A stretch of 64,000 bases of DNA from assembly GCA_034003625.1 (NCBI GenBank), contig JAVEYG010000005.1, forward strand, positions 1 through 64,000, given 5' to 3'. Both the position numbers and the translations under genes were made by a program. Below are positions 1 through 7,182 of this stretch, piece after piece. Source of the stretch: GWE2-42-39 sp034003625. GTDB lineage: Bacteria; Bacteroidota; Bacteroidia; Bacteroidales; Prolixibacteraceae. How positions within the stretch are numbered: the stretch's first letter is position 1; each line of letters begins with the position of its first letter. The notes under the pieces were generated by a model. The model saw only the letters and a list, made by a program, of their open reading frames with translations. It was not told where the DNA came from and made no database searches.

Positions 1-279
1 ACCGTGCATTTGCTTTAAAGACAAGTGCTTTCTTTTCTTTTGTCTGTAGTTCTAAAAATTATTGATTTTAAACAACATATGGGCTTTAAAGGCTCATTTA
101 ATAGAAATTATTTACGTATGAAAAAACGACAGTTTTCCGGTTATGCCGGCAGGTTGAGAAAATATGGGTTCCAAATAGCGCCAGGTATCGTGGTGATCGG
201 GAAAAAGTAAGTTTAAACTTCAGAAAACAAAAGCGTTTGCATTTTATTTGTAATTTTACCAGCTCGTAAAACAATTGCA
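1..279. other. No confident gene
   Basis: AT-rich stretch before the DUF4834 gene. The only open frame (25-210, plus strand, 61 codons) has no signal peptide, domain or composition that I recognise, so I do not call it. The last 60 bases probably hold the promoter and leader of the gene at 280. Confidence 0.4.
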
Positions 280-546
280 ATGAGTGGATTTTTGATCATC
301 CTGTATATCGGATGGGGGTTGCTACGGACAATCCTGATTATTGTTCTTGTGTACTATATTTTCAAGATTATAGGAAAGATTGTTTTTACTTCGGCAATTA
401 ACCATGCCAAGGCCAATGCACGGCAAAACCAGCAACGGGCAAATCGCCGGGGGGAAGGCGAGGTGACCATTGTAACCGGACGAAAAAAATCATCGAAATA
501 CGACCGCAAAGAAGGTGAATATATCGATTTTGAAGAAATTGACTGA
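280..546 (+). CDS. DUF4834 family small membrane protein
   Basis: An 88-residue protein of unknown function. Residues 4-37 form one long hydrophobic segment that should anchor it in the inner membrane. The rest is a polar, charged tail with Gln/Asn/Arg-rich sequence (residues 43-58) and an acidic end (GEYIDFEEID). A short membrane anchor with a polar cytoplasmic tail ending in an aromatic/acidic motif is the hallmark of DUF4834, a family confined to Bacteroidetes. The upstream DNA is A-rich with no Shine-Dalgarno site, as usual in this phylum. The opposite-strand DUF2892 gene ends three bases after this one, so the two converge. Confidence 0.75.
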   Translation: MSGFLIILYIGWGLLRTILIIVLVYYIFKIIGKIVFTSAINHAKANARQNQQRANRRGEGEVTIVTGRKKSSKYDRKEGEYIDFEEID

Positions 547-549
547 ATG

Positions 550-744
550 TTAAAGCGTCTTATCTTTACATACAGTCGATATTTTAAATGGTATGTACAA
601 CGGGCACCATTTAAACAGCCCGGTCGCCAGCGGAATGATCCCGATCAGTCCCCACCAGCTGGAAAAATAGACCCCCAGGACAACAATTACGAGACCGAGG
701 ACAATACGAATAATCCGGTCGGTCGTTCCAACATTGCACTTCAT
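550..744 (-). CDS. DUF2892 (YgaP-like) membrane protein
   Basis: A 64-residue protein starting MKCNVGTTDRIIRI, the typical opening of DUF2892/YgaP transmembrane-domain proteins. Two short hydrophobic helices (about 12-28 and 30-43) are separated by a Trp/Gly-rich turn, followed by the KWCPLY motif with the family's Cys-Pro. Elsewhere such domains stand alone or sit next to rhodanese domains in sulfur and redox proteins. The role here is unknown. It converges with the DUF4834 gene. Nothing in the protein is broken and its length is normal. Confidence 0.8.
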   Translation of the reverse strand: MKCNVGTTDRIIRIVLGLVIVVLGVYFSSWWGLIGIIPLATGLFKWCPLYIPFKISTVCKDKTL

Positions 745-796
745 AGTATAATGATTTTAAGTTTACCCTGTTTAAACGGATAAAGACCGGATTTGG

Positions 797-958
797 TTAG
801 AATTTCGATTCGATTATTTCGACAGCAGGTTCTACCAGTTGGGGACAAATGGTGTTAAAAACATTGGCCCGCGACGCTTTTTCCGCTTCTTCTGCTGCTT
901 CGGGAACGGAAAGGTTGTAACCGGTCAGTTCTTTACGAATTAAAGATGCCGGCAGAGA
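797..958 (-). pseudogene. 3' remnant of a C_GCAxxG_C_C-type redox protein
   Basis: Reading leftward from just after the DUF6048 stop codon (959-961), the same frame stays open for about 53 codons to a TAA at 797-799. It encodes a conserved-looking C-terminus: RKELTGYNLSVPEAAEEA, then ICPQLVEPAVEIIES. This fits the end of C_GCAxxG_C_C family proteins, where an RELxGxDLS-like motif is followed by a Cys-Pro and a terminal helix. The Cys-rich N-terminal half is absent and no start codon suits it, so it is probably the tail of a lost gene. The family assignment is from memory of the motif. Confidence 0.5.
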
Positions 959-1669
959 TTATTCCGCTTTTCGGAAGACTTTCAATAGATCAACCGGCAA
1001 GTTGTATAACACAGCGTACGAAAAATCGAAATTGAACCCGTTTTCGGCTTTTCCATACCCCGGGATAAAGTAAACGGGGGGCATGTCAAAATCTTTATGG
1101 CTGAGCCCGATTTTTCCGCGGATCGACCAGCCGAGAAAAACGTTTTTCAGCACTTCGATGCGGGTCCCGAGCACGATCTCGGCCCAGTGCGCATTGAAAT
1201 TCTGCGGAGGAAACCTTCCCACCGATTGCTCCCAGTAGCTGGTACTGGTAAACGACTCAACCTGTTGCCGGGCAAGTGTAAAACCATACCGGAGCCCCAT
1301 GAAAAGAATATCCTTGTCGTTTTTATGTTCGGCTACCAGGAAATTGTAATCAACCCCCACCCGCGAATAGCTGCCCGAACTGCGGTACTGCAGAAAATCG
1401 CTGTTAATTTTTTGGGCTTCCCAGCCTGTTTCAAAAACCGGGAAAGTATTGGGCACTACTTCCATGTCGAACGAAACTTCGGAACCATACCGGTCGCCGA
1501 TGTTCCACAGGTATTGGACAGGCCGTGTAAGGTCGTACCCCATCCTGATGCCTTTCATCCGGATGAATTTATCCGTCCGGGGCGGACGTTTTTGCATTTC
1601 CCGCTCTTCCTGAGAAAAGCTACTCATTGATAATAATGTCAGTGTTAATATGGACAATAATATTCTCAT
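959..1669 (-). CDS. DUF6048 family secreted/outer-membrane protein
   Basis: A 236-residue protein with a clear signal peptide (MRILLSILTLTLLSMSSFSQ). The mature part is rich in alternating aromatic and polar residues (GIRMGYDLTRPVQYLW, GLRYGFTLAR, NGFNFDFSYAVLYNLP), consistent with a small beta-barrel or envelope protein. It matches what I know of DUF6048, which in Bacteroidetes usually sits directly after a DUF6452 lipoprotein gene, as here. Its start lies inside the upstream gene, giving an overlap of about 50 bases, so the two are almost certainly co-transcribed and translationally coupled. Function is unknown. Confidence 0.7.
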   Translation of the reverse strand: MRILLSILTLTLLSMSSFSQEEREMQKRPPRTDKFIRMKGIRMGYDLTRPVQYLWNIGDRYGSEVSFDMEVVPNTFPVFETGWEAQKINSDFLQYRSSGSYSRVGVDYNFLVAEHKNDKDILFMGLRYGFTLARQQVESFTSTSYWEQSVGRFPPQNFNAHWAEIVLGTRIEVLKNVFLGWSIRGKIGLSHKDFDMPPVYFIPGYGKAENGFNFDFSYAVLYNLPVDLLKVFRKAE

Positions 1670-2087
1670 TCCATTCTTTCGTTACAGCGCTGTCTTTTAC
1701 TTCGATAAAATCAATCCGCCGGGTAGTATATAAAATGTGCTGGATTTTAAATTCCGGGTAGAACCCTGTCTCCATTGATTCATAGATCAGCTTTGAACCG
1801 GCAATGATCCGGACAGTATCTTTTTCTCCGTTCAGAATAAATATATAATCAGTGGCAGGAGTGTCGTTAAGGGGTATTAGAATCGTCCGTGTGGTATCCT
1901 GGTCGATCCAGGGGTCTTCCATGCCAAGCCCGATGACACTTACTTCGATGTCATCGATCATTTTATCTTTATCGTTGTCGGTATAACGGAGTTTGGCATT
2001 CAAAAAAGCTTTGGGCGGAGGGTTGAAAACATCTTCGCAGGCAGCCAGTAGAAAAAGTAAAACAATCAGATGGATAATCTTTTTCAT
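1620..2087 (-). CDS. DUF6452 family lipoprotein
   Basis: A 155-residue lipoprotein. I chose the second ATG (MKKIIHLIVLLFLLAACEDV); another lies two codons upstream. The signal peptide ends in a lipobox, LLAAC, with the lipidated Cys near residue 17. The mature part opens with a Pro-rich stretch and ends in beta-strand-like sequence, as in DUF6452, the Bacteroidetes family normally paired with DUF6048. The following gene begins inside its last 50 bases. The upstream divergent neighbour is on the same strand (CDF transporter), with about 75 bases between. Function is unknown, probably in the periplasm or outer membrane. Confidence 0.7.
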   Translation of the reverse strand: MKKIIHLIVLLFLLAACEDVFNPPPKAFLNAKLRYTDNDKDKMIDDIEVSVIGLGMEDPWIDQDTTRTILIPLNDTPATDYIFILNGEKDTVRIIAGSKLIYESMETGFYPEFKIQHILYTTRRIDFIEVKDSAVTKEWNENIIVHINTDIIINE

Positions 2088-2164
2088 AATCATGATTTTC
2101 GATGGCGGTAAAGTTAACCATTTCGGGAATAAGGAAAGAGGCTTTGCCTGATTTTAACAACAAG

Positions 2165-3058
2165 TTATCGGGCTGGCGCATCTTTATTTTCCTGCTGTAC
2201 CAGAGGTTCGGGATGTACAGTGGCAATAAACCCGAATTCGCTTTTAAGGGCCAGTTCAATCCGGGTACATATTTCGTGCGCCTCGTGCAGGGGCATCTCC
2301 GAATCCAGTTTAATATGCAGGCTCACCTCGGTATGCCTCCCGTAATTATGCAAATGAATATGGTGCAGGTGGAGCTCTTCCCTGTAAACGCTTTCGCCCG
2401 CTTTTTTTATGGCTTGCATCAATTCGGGAGAAGGGCTTTCGCCAAGTAATGATTTTATTTCTTTTGAAAGTATTTTCCAACTTGCCCAGCCGATCATCAG
2501 GGCGACAATGAAACTCAGTAGGGCATCGGTCCACCAGAACTGCCCGCCAAACACAATCCCGATCAGGACAACCACAGAAGAGAGGGCGTCGGAACGATGG
2601 TGCCAGCCATCGGCGCTGAGTATCGAAGAGTTGACTTTGCGCCCTGCCCAGAACGCATACTGGGCCAGGACTTCTTTCAAAACAACCGACACGATGGTGA
2701 CCACCCAGGCTATGGTGCCGTAATGGGTTTGCTCGTGCAAACGGAATTTCTCGTACGCACCCACGATAAAATCGAAAGCGATAACCGACAACATCATACC
2801 GATAATAATAGCGGCAATGTGTTCGGCCCGTCCATGCCCGAACGGATGTTCTTCGTCGGCAGGCTTGCGCGATATTTTTCCGGCAATTACAACAATTACC
2901 GAGGACACAGAGTCGGTCAGGGTATGCCAGGCATCGGTAATCAATGCCAGCGAACCCGTAACAATCCCGGCCCAGTATTTCAGGACAAACAAAAGGGTAT
3001 TTATAAGAATGGAAATCCATCCTTCCTGCCGGATATATTTATGCGATAAATCATTCAT
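2165..3058 (-). CDS. Cation diffusion facilitator (CDF) metal exporter
   Basis: Exports divalent metal ions (Zn, Cd, Co, Fe or Mn) from the cytoplasm in exchange for protons. With the ATG at 3058 (MNDLSHKYIRQ) it has 297 residues, the usual CDF length; an in-frame start 31 codons upstream would add an atypical tail. Six membrane segments are visible. The metal site has the two paired motifs, DAWHTLTD in segment 2 and GWHHRSDA in segment 5, giving His-x3-Asp twice, the arrangement of zinc-type members. A cytoplasmic C-terminal domain with LHLHHIHLHNYG and DSEMPLHEAHEI follows. No metal-responsive regulator is adjacent. Confidence 0.92.
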   Translation of the reverse strand: MNDLSHKYIRQEGWISILINTLLFVLKYWAGIVTGSLALITDAWHTLTDSVSSVIVVIAGKISRKPADEEHPFGHGRAEHIAAIIIGMMLSVIAFDFIVGAYEKFRLHEQTHYGTIAWVVTIVSVVLKEVLAQYAFWAGRKVNSSILSADGWHHRSDALSSVVVLIGIVFGGQFWWTDALLSFIVALMIGWASWKILSKEIKSLLGESPSPELMQAIKKAGESVYREELHLHHIHLHNYGRHTEVSLHIKLDSEMPLHEAHEICTRIELALKSEFGFIATVHPEPLVQQENKDAPAR

Positions 3059-3131
3059 TCCCGGATGTTTCCGGTAAAAATAGGGTAATTTTTGTGATAT
3101 TAGTCCTCCGCATACCCTGATTTTTATTTTT

Positions 3132-3145
3132 CCGGCTGAAGCCGG
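3132..3145. repeat. Short hairpin (CCGGC / GCCGG)
   Basis: CCGGCTGAAGCCGG forms a stem of five or six pairs upstream of the CDF gene. It is the first of three hairpins lined up between 3132 and 3233. Confidence 0.5.
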
Positions 3146-3190
3146 GAGCAATTGAAGTTACGATTTCAAATGATGGCAAAATTTGGTACT

Positions 3191-3233
3191 GCGATTGAAA
3201 ATCGCGGTTAAAAACGGGAGATTGGAAATCTCC
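3191..3233. repeat. Two adjacent hairpins, REP/terminator-like
   Basis: GCGATT-GAA-AATCGC (3191-3205) and GGAGATT-GGA-AATCTCC (3217-3233) are perfect stems with three-base loops, ending six bases from the stop codon of the epimerase gene. There is no strong T-tract. They may terminate transcription from the epimerase side or be a remnant of an interspersed palindromic repeat; the stem sequence GGAGATTT recurs at 60638. Confidence 0.5.
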
Positions 3234-3238
3234 TCACC

Positions 3239-4213
3239 CTATACTTTATCGCTGTTTATTTCTTTATACCAGGCCACAAAGTTTTCGACACCCTTCCGGA
3301 ATGAATACTGTGGGTTGTAGCCCAACAATTTTTTAGCCCTGTCGATATTGGCGAAAGTAATGTTTACATCGCCGGGCTGCATAGGCAATTGCCTGATGTC
3401 GGGGGCAATGCCGCACACATCGTAAATGGTGGCAATCATGTCCTTCAGCGTTACCGGCTGGTTGTTTCCTAAGTTGATGGTCTCGTACACTTTTTTGTTC
3501 CTGAAAAGATAATCAGTTGCGGCAACAATACCGGCCACCGTATCTTGGTAATAGGTGTAATCGCGGGCGGTGCTGCCGTCGCCGAACATCGGGACCGGCT
3601 CGCCCGACAGTATTAATTTGGTGAATTTATGAATGGCCAGGTCGGGGCGCTGGCGCGGGCCGAAAACGGTGAAGAAACGCAGGTTCACAATGTCCATCCC
3701 GTACAAATGGTGATAGGTATAATTGATGAGTTCGCAGGCCTTTTTAGTGAAGGCGTACGGCGAAATCGGGTTGCTCACATCCATTTCTTCGTGAAAGGGC
3801 GTTTCTTTGGTATTTCCATAAACCGATGACGACGAGGCAAAGGCCATTTTTTTAATCCCCGCTTCGTTCATCCAGTCAAGCATGTTTTGTGTAGCCACGA
3901 TATTGGCACGGATATATCCCCGCGGATCGTCGATCGACGGGCGCACACCGGCTTTCCCTGCCAGGTGGACGATTAAATCGGCAGACAGGCCTTCCATCCC
4001 TTTTTTCAACGCGGCAGGATCGGCCAGATCAAGTTCCCGGAAAACAAACCCCGGTGTTTTTTTCAACTTTTCTAAGTTGCGAAGCTTGACTGTCTTGTCG
4101 TAAAACGGGTCAAAATTGTCGATGCCAATCACCTGGTTCCCCTGTTCAATCAACTCTTCGGAGAGATGCGACCCGATAAAACCGGCGCAACCGGTAACTA
4201 CGATATGTGCCAT
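3239..4213 (-). CDS. NAD-dependent epimerase, UDP-glucuronate 4-epimerase type
   Basis: A 324-residue extended SDR enzyme that should interconvert nucleotide sugars, probably UDP-glucuronate and UDP-galacturonate, for surface polysaccharide. The Rossmann motif GCAGFIGSHL is at residues 8-17, followed by IDNFDPFYD, a segment typical of UDP-glucuronate epimerases. The catalytic Ser/Tyr/Lys are seen as FASSSSVYG and YAFTK. Late motifs RFFTVFGPRQRPD and GDGSTARDYTY fit the same subgroup. It starts with MAHIVVTG and is close to full length. The next gene downstream of its promoter side is a LAB_N protein 22 bases away on the same strand, so both may be involved in envelope glycans. The exact substrate is inference. 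Confidence 0.85.
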   Translation of the reverse strand: MAHIVVTGCAGFIGSHLSEELIEQGNQVIGIDNFDPFYDKTVKLRNLEKLKKTPGFVFRELDLADPAALKKGMEGLSADLIVHLAGKAGVRPSIDDPRGYIRANIVATQNMLDWMNEAGIKKMAFASSSSVYGNTKETPFHEEMDVSNPISPYAFTKKACELINYTYHHLYGMDIVNLRFFTVFGPRQRPDLAIHKFTKLILSGEPVPMFGDGSTARDYTYYQDTVAGIVAATDYLFRNKKVYETINLGNNQPVTLKDMIATIYDVCGIAPDIRQLPMQPGDVNITFANIDRAKKLLGYNPQYSFRKGVENFVAWYKEINSDKV

Positions 4214-4235
4214 AGTTCGTGTTTTAATGACGAAG

Positions 4236-4925
4236 TTATTTTATTTTTTTGGAAACCGAATGAATTATCCGGTCGGCAAACGGGATATTCGCTTTGCCGA
4301 ACAAGCCTTTCCTGTTCCGGAGGATCAAAACATTGCGCAGATAAATGACCATGCTTAGCAGGTGGGCCAAAAATAAAACCGGGTCGAGCCTGAAAACAGC
4401 ATAAACAATATTCATAGACGAGCCGACGATGCTGATGATCCAAAAACCCAGCGGGAGCAGCGATTCGTTCCGGTTTTCGGAATACATCCATTGATAGAAG
4501 AACCGCGAGATGAACACAATCTGGGCTGTAATGCCCCAGATCATCAGGAAAAGAGGGTTATCTTCGTTTTTCAGGAATGTGTCGATCGTATAGTCTGTTT
4601 GGGTGAAAAGGAAAAACAGGATGACCGGCGGTGTGAGAAAAGCAATGGCCCGCAGCAGGAGGGGCATGCTTGTCCATGCGTTTTTCAATTGCAGGTTACG
4701 GATGTAGATAAAGTAAACCAATAGTTGCCCGGTCACGATGGCCGCATCGTTGCGAAGGATGCCATAGATCAACATACAGATTGACGCTGCCAGGCTGATT
4801 TGCCAGAATATGTTGGGAGAAATAACTTTCCCTTCGTGCTCCGACTTGAACCACTGGGCAATGGTCCGTGCAAAAAACAACGCCTGGGCCAGAAACCCGA
4901 TACCAAAGATTAAAACGTGTTCCAT
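4236..4925 (-). CDS. LAB_N (lipid-A-disaccharide synthase N-terminal-like) membrane protein
   Basis: A multi-span membrane protein of 229 residues with start MEHVLIFGIGFLAQ; a further in-frame ATG 16 codons upstream is less likely. It contains two copies of the LAB_N domain (PF07578). The first has FFARTIAQWFKSEHEGK then LLVYFIYIRNL; the second repeats it as FISRFFYQWMYSENRNES and LLSMVIYLRNVL. The fold resembles SWEET/PQ-loop type half-transporters. In Proteobacteria the domain is fused to or paired with lipid A enzymes, while in Bacteroidetes it is often free-standing as here. It lies directly upstream of the epimerase on the same strand, which suggests envelope work. Substrate unknown. Confidence 0.8.
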   Translation of the reverse strand: MEHVLIFGIGFLAQALFFARTIAQWFKSEHEGKVISPNIFWQISLAASICMLIYGILRNDAAIVTGQLLVYFIYIRNLQLKNAWTSMPLLLRAIAFLTPPVILFFLFTQTDYTIDTFLKNEDNPLFLMIWGITAQIVFISRFFYQWMYSENRNESLLPLGFWIISIVGSSMNIVYAVFRLDPVLFLAHLLSMVIYLRNVLILRNRKGLFGKANIPFADRIIHSVSKKIK

Positions 4926-5167
4926 GAACTGCTTAATTGAATGGGCAAAGATAGCAAAGTTGCCGGAAGCCATGAGGTTTTTTAAAGAGATAGCAGTTAA
5001 ATACGAGCAGGACCAGGTTCCGGTTTTAGAAAATTGCTAAATGGGTGAACAGCAGAAAAACTGGCACTTGCCGCTGACTCTCAGTAACTAAAAACTTTTT
5101 CTGAATACTGAGACTGAACACTGAATACTTCTTCCCGGCTGCTTTTTGGAATTTGGAATTTTCAGCT

Positions 5168-5875
5168 TTACATCTGTATATTGTTCCGTTCCAGGAATTT
5201 ATTGAAATCGTCGCGGTAAAACTCGCTGATCGGTATTTTGTGCTTCCCGATTGATACATGGTTTTTGCCCAGCGCATCGATCTTTTCCAACGCGATAATA
5301 AACGAGCGGTGTACCCGCATGAACTGGTCGGACGGAAGTTCTTCAAGAATGGTTTTCATGCTTTTATGCGCCACCACATTGGTTCCGTCGCTTTTCCTGA
5401 TTTTCAGGTAGTCCTTCAGCCCTTCGACAAACAATATATCGTTGAAATTTATTTTTTCCAACTGGTAATTGGCTTTCACGAAAAAATAACCGGGATTTCC
5501 GGTTTGAACTTTACCCCGGGCATCGATCAGTTCTTTTGCCCGCATAACGGCCTGCATGAACCGCTCGAATAAAAAAGGTTTCAGCAGGTAATCGGCAGCC
5601 CGCAGGTTGAACCCTTCCAGCGCATATTCCGAATAGGCGGTTGTGAAAATTATCTGGGGCTTGTTTTCCAAACTGTTCAGAAATTCGATGCCGGTAATAT
5701 CGGGCATCTGGATGTCCAAAAAAATCAGGTCGACTTCCTCGTCCCGGAGATATTCAATCGCTTTAAACGCGCTGGTAAAACGTCCCTTCAGGTTCAGGAA
5801 CGGCACCCGGCGGGCAAAGTCGCACACAATATCAAGCGCCAGCGGTTCGTCGTCAATAGCTACGCATCGGATCAT
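5168..5875 (-). CDS. LytTR family response regulator
   Basis: A 235-residue cytoplasmic response regulator. The receiver domain (1-120) has the acidic pair DDE at 8-10, the phospho-acceptor Asp54 in IFLDIQMP, a conserved Thr in TTAYSEYAL and Lys in LLKPF. The C-terminal LytTR DNA-binding domain (about 135-230) shows ILFVEGLKDYLKI, FMRVHRSFIIAL and the final IPISEFYRDDF. Its start codon overlaps the stop of the histidine kinase gene by four bases (ATGA type), so the two are translated together as a two-component pair. The target genes cannot be deduced from this window. Confidence 0.93.
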   Translation of the reverse strand: MIRCVAIDDEPLALDIVCDFARRVPFLNLKGRFTSAFKAIEYLRDEEVDLIFLDIQMPDITGIEFLNSLENKPQIIFTTAYSEYALEGFNLRAADYLLKPFLFERFMQAVMRAKELIDARGKVQTGNPGYFFVKANYQLEKINFNDILFVEGLKDYLKIRKSDGTNVVAHKSMKTILEELPSDQFMRVHRSFIIALEKIDALGKNHVSIGKHKIPISEFYRDDFNKFLERNNIQM

Positions 5876-6924
5876 TGTCCAAGTTTTAAACTGAAGTTAA
5901 CAACATATTCTTTCCCTTTTTCTTCAATTTTCAGGTGGTAAGAACCTGCATCCCGTAAGGTAAGTCGTTTTTTCAGATTTTCGAGGCCAAAACCCGAACT
6001 TTCTGTTTTTTTCTTCAGGAAGATATGGTTACAGGTATACAGGTGCAGCCGCTTGTCGCGTTCTTCAATACGGATCACAATTTCCGAAGGTTCTTTATAA
6101 CTGACCCCGTGCTTAAAGGTATTCTCGATGATCGGGATCAGCAGCATCGGTTCAATCTCCGCCGATTTATTCTGAACGTTTACTTCGTAACGGATATTCA
6201 TGTCGCCGGCTATGCGCAGTTTCTGAAGTTCGATGAAATTCCCGATGTAATTGAGTTCCTCCGAAAGGGGCACCAATTCGCGGTTGGCCTGGTAAATCAT
6301 GTACCGGAGCAGTTCCGAAAGTTTTACTACGGCCAGTGGGGCGCTTTCCGACTTCTGTACCGTCAGTGAATAAATGCTGTTTAGCGAGTTGAACAGGAAA
6401 TGCGGGCTAACCTGTGATTTCAGGAGCGAAAGCTCGGCAGCCAGGCGTTCTTTCTGTGCCAGGTCTTTCTGCTTTTCTTCTAACCTCCAACGCTGGTATA
6501 ATTTCCAGCCGGTACTGATGGCAAAGAAAAACAGGATTTGTCCGACATTCCGGAGAATACTGCGTGAGGAAATATGATATCCACGGTCGACCATCCGGTT
6601 CCTGAATTCCCGGAATCCCCCATCGATATCAGGAAGGAATTTTTTGAACGCAAGATAATCAATGGCCGGTTCAACTACTACATAAACGGCAAAGGCCATG
6701 AGCGTAAATGCAATAAACCGTCCGGTTTTTTTATTTTCGAGCGATTTCGGGATAATCAGATAAATATTCAGGTAGAAATAAATTAAGAGCAAAACAATTT
6801 CCTTGTTCCGTAACACGAAACGGCCCCAAACAAATTCCTGTTCGGTGATCACATTGGGCAGAAAAAGATAAACTGTCCAGGCAAAGATGTGCAGAAAGAT
6901 GTTGAAAACCTGTTTTTTGACCAT
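5872..6924 (-). CDS. LytS-like sensor histidine kinase
   Basis: Membrane sensor kinase that should phosphorylate the overlapping LytTR regulator. I start it at MVKKQVFNIFLH (350 residues); an earlier ATG adds 19 residues without a clear purpose. Four hydrophobic segments precede a short coiled coil (EEKQKDLAQKERLAAELSL). The His_kinase domain (PF06580) carries the phospho-acceptor His at about residue 175 in SQVSPHFLFNSLNS, and an N-box in IIENTFKHGVSY. The HATPase part is short, ending in GFGLENLKKRL and beta-strands, as usual for this family. There is no periplasmic sensor domain, so the signal is probably membrane-based. Confidence 0.92.
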   Translation of the reverse strand: MVKKQVFNIFLHIFAWTVYLFLPNVITEQEFVWGRFVLRNKEIVLLLIYFYLNIYLIIPKSLENKKTGRFIAFTLMAFAVYVVVEPAIDYLAFKKFLPDIDGGFREFRNRMVDRGYHISSRSILRNVGQILFFFAISTGWKLYQRWRLEEKQKDLAQKERLAAELSLLKSQVSPHFLFNSLNSIYSLTVQKSESAPLAVVKLSELLRYMIYQANRELVPLSEELNYIGNFIELQKLRIAGDMNIRYEVNVQNKSAEIEPMLLIPIIENTFKHGVSYKEPSEIVIRIEERDKRLHLYTCNHIFLKKKTESSGFGLENLKKRLTLRDAGSYHLKIEEKGKEYVVNFSLKLGQ

Positions 6925-7121
6925 TTCAAAACGATGTATATATTCTGTTGTGAAGATAAAAGTAGTTTCATATTGCTGCAAATGAAAAAAATATAGATGA
7001 AACAGCAGAAAGATTAGACAGGTTGGGAATCTTTCAGGCGATTAAATATCAGGGCAATGTTAAAAAAGAAAAGGCTTCCCGGCTGAAATTCCACGTGGTA
7101 GGAATGGTACCAAAATTTGAA

Positions 7122-7129
7122 TATCTTTG
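7122..7129 (+). promoter_or_regulatory. Candidate -7 promoter element for lepA
   Basis: TATCTTTG matches the Bacteroidetes TAnnTTTG -7 consensus and lies 53 bases before the lepA start. No clear -33 TTTG is present at the usual spacing. Confidence 0.4.
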
Positions 7130-7182
7130 CGGAAATTTAAAAACAGACGATAATAGTAGCGCACTAATTGATAAAAAGTTAC

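Noticed and set aside
25..210. 61-codon plus-strand frame at the left end
   Set aside because: No recognisable domain, signal peptide or composition; probably chance.
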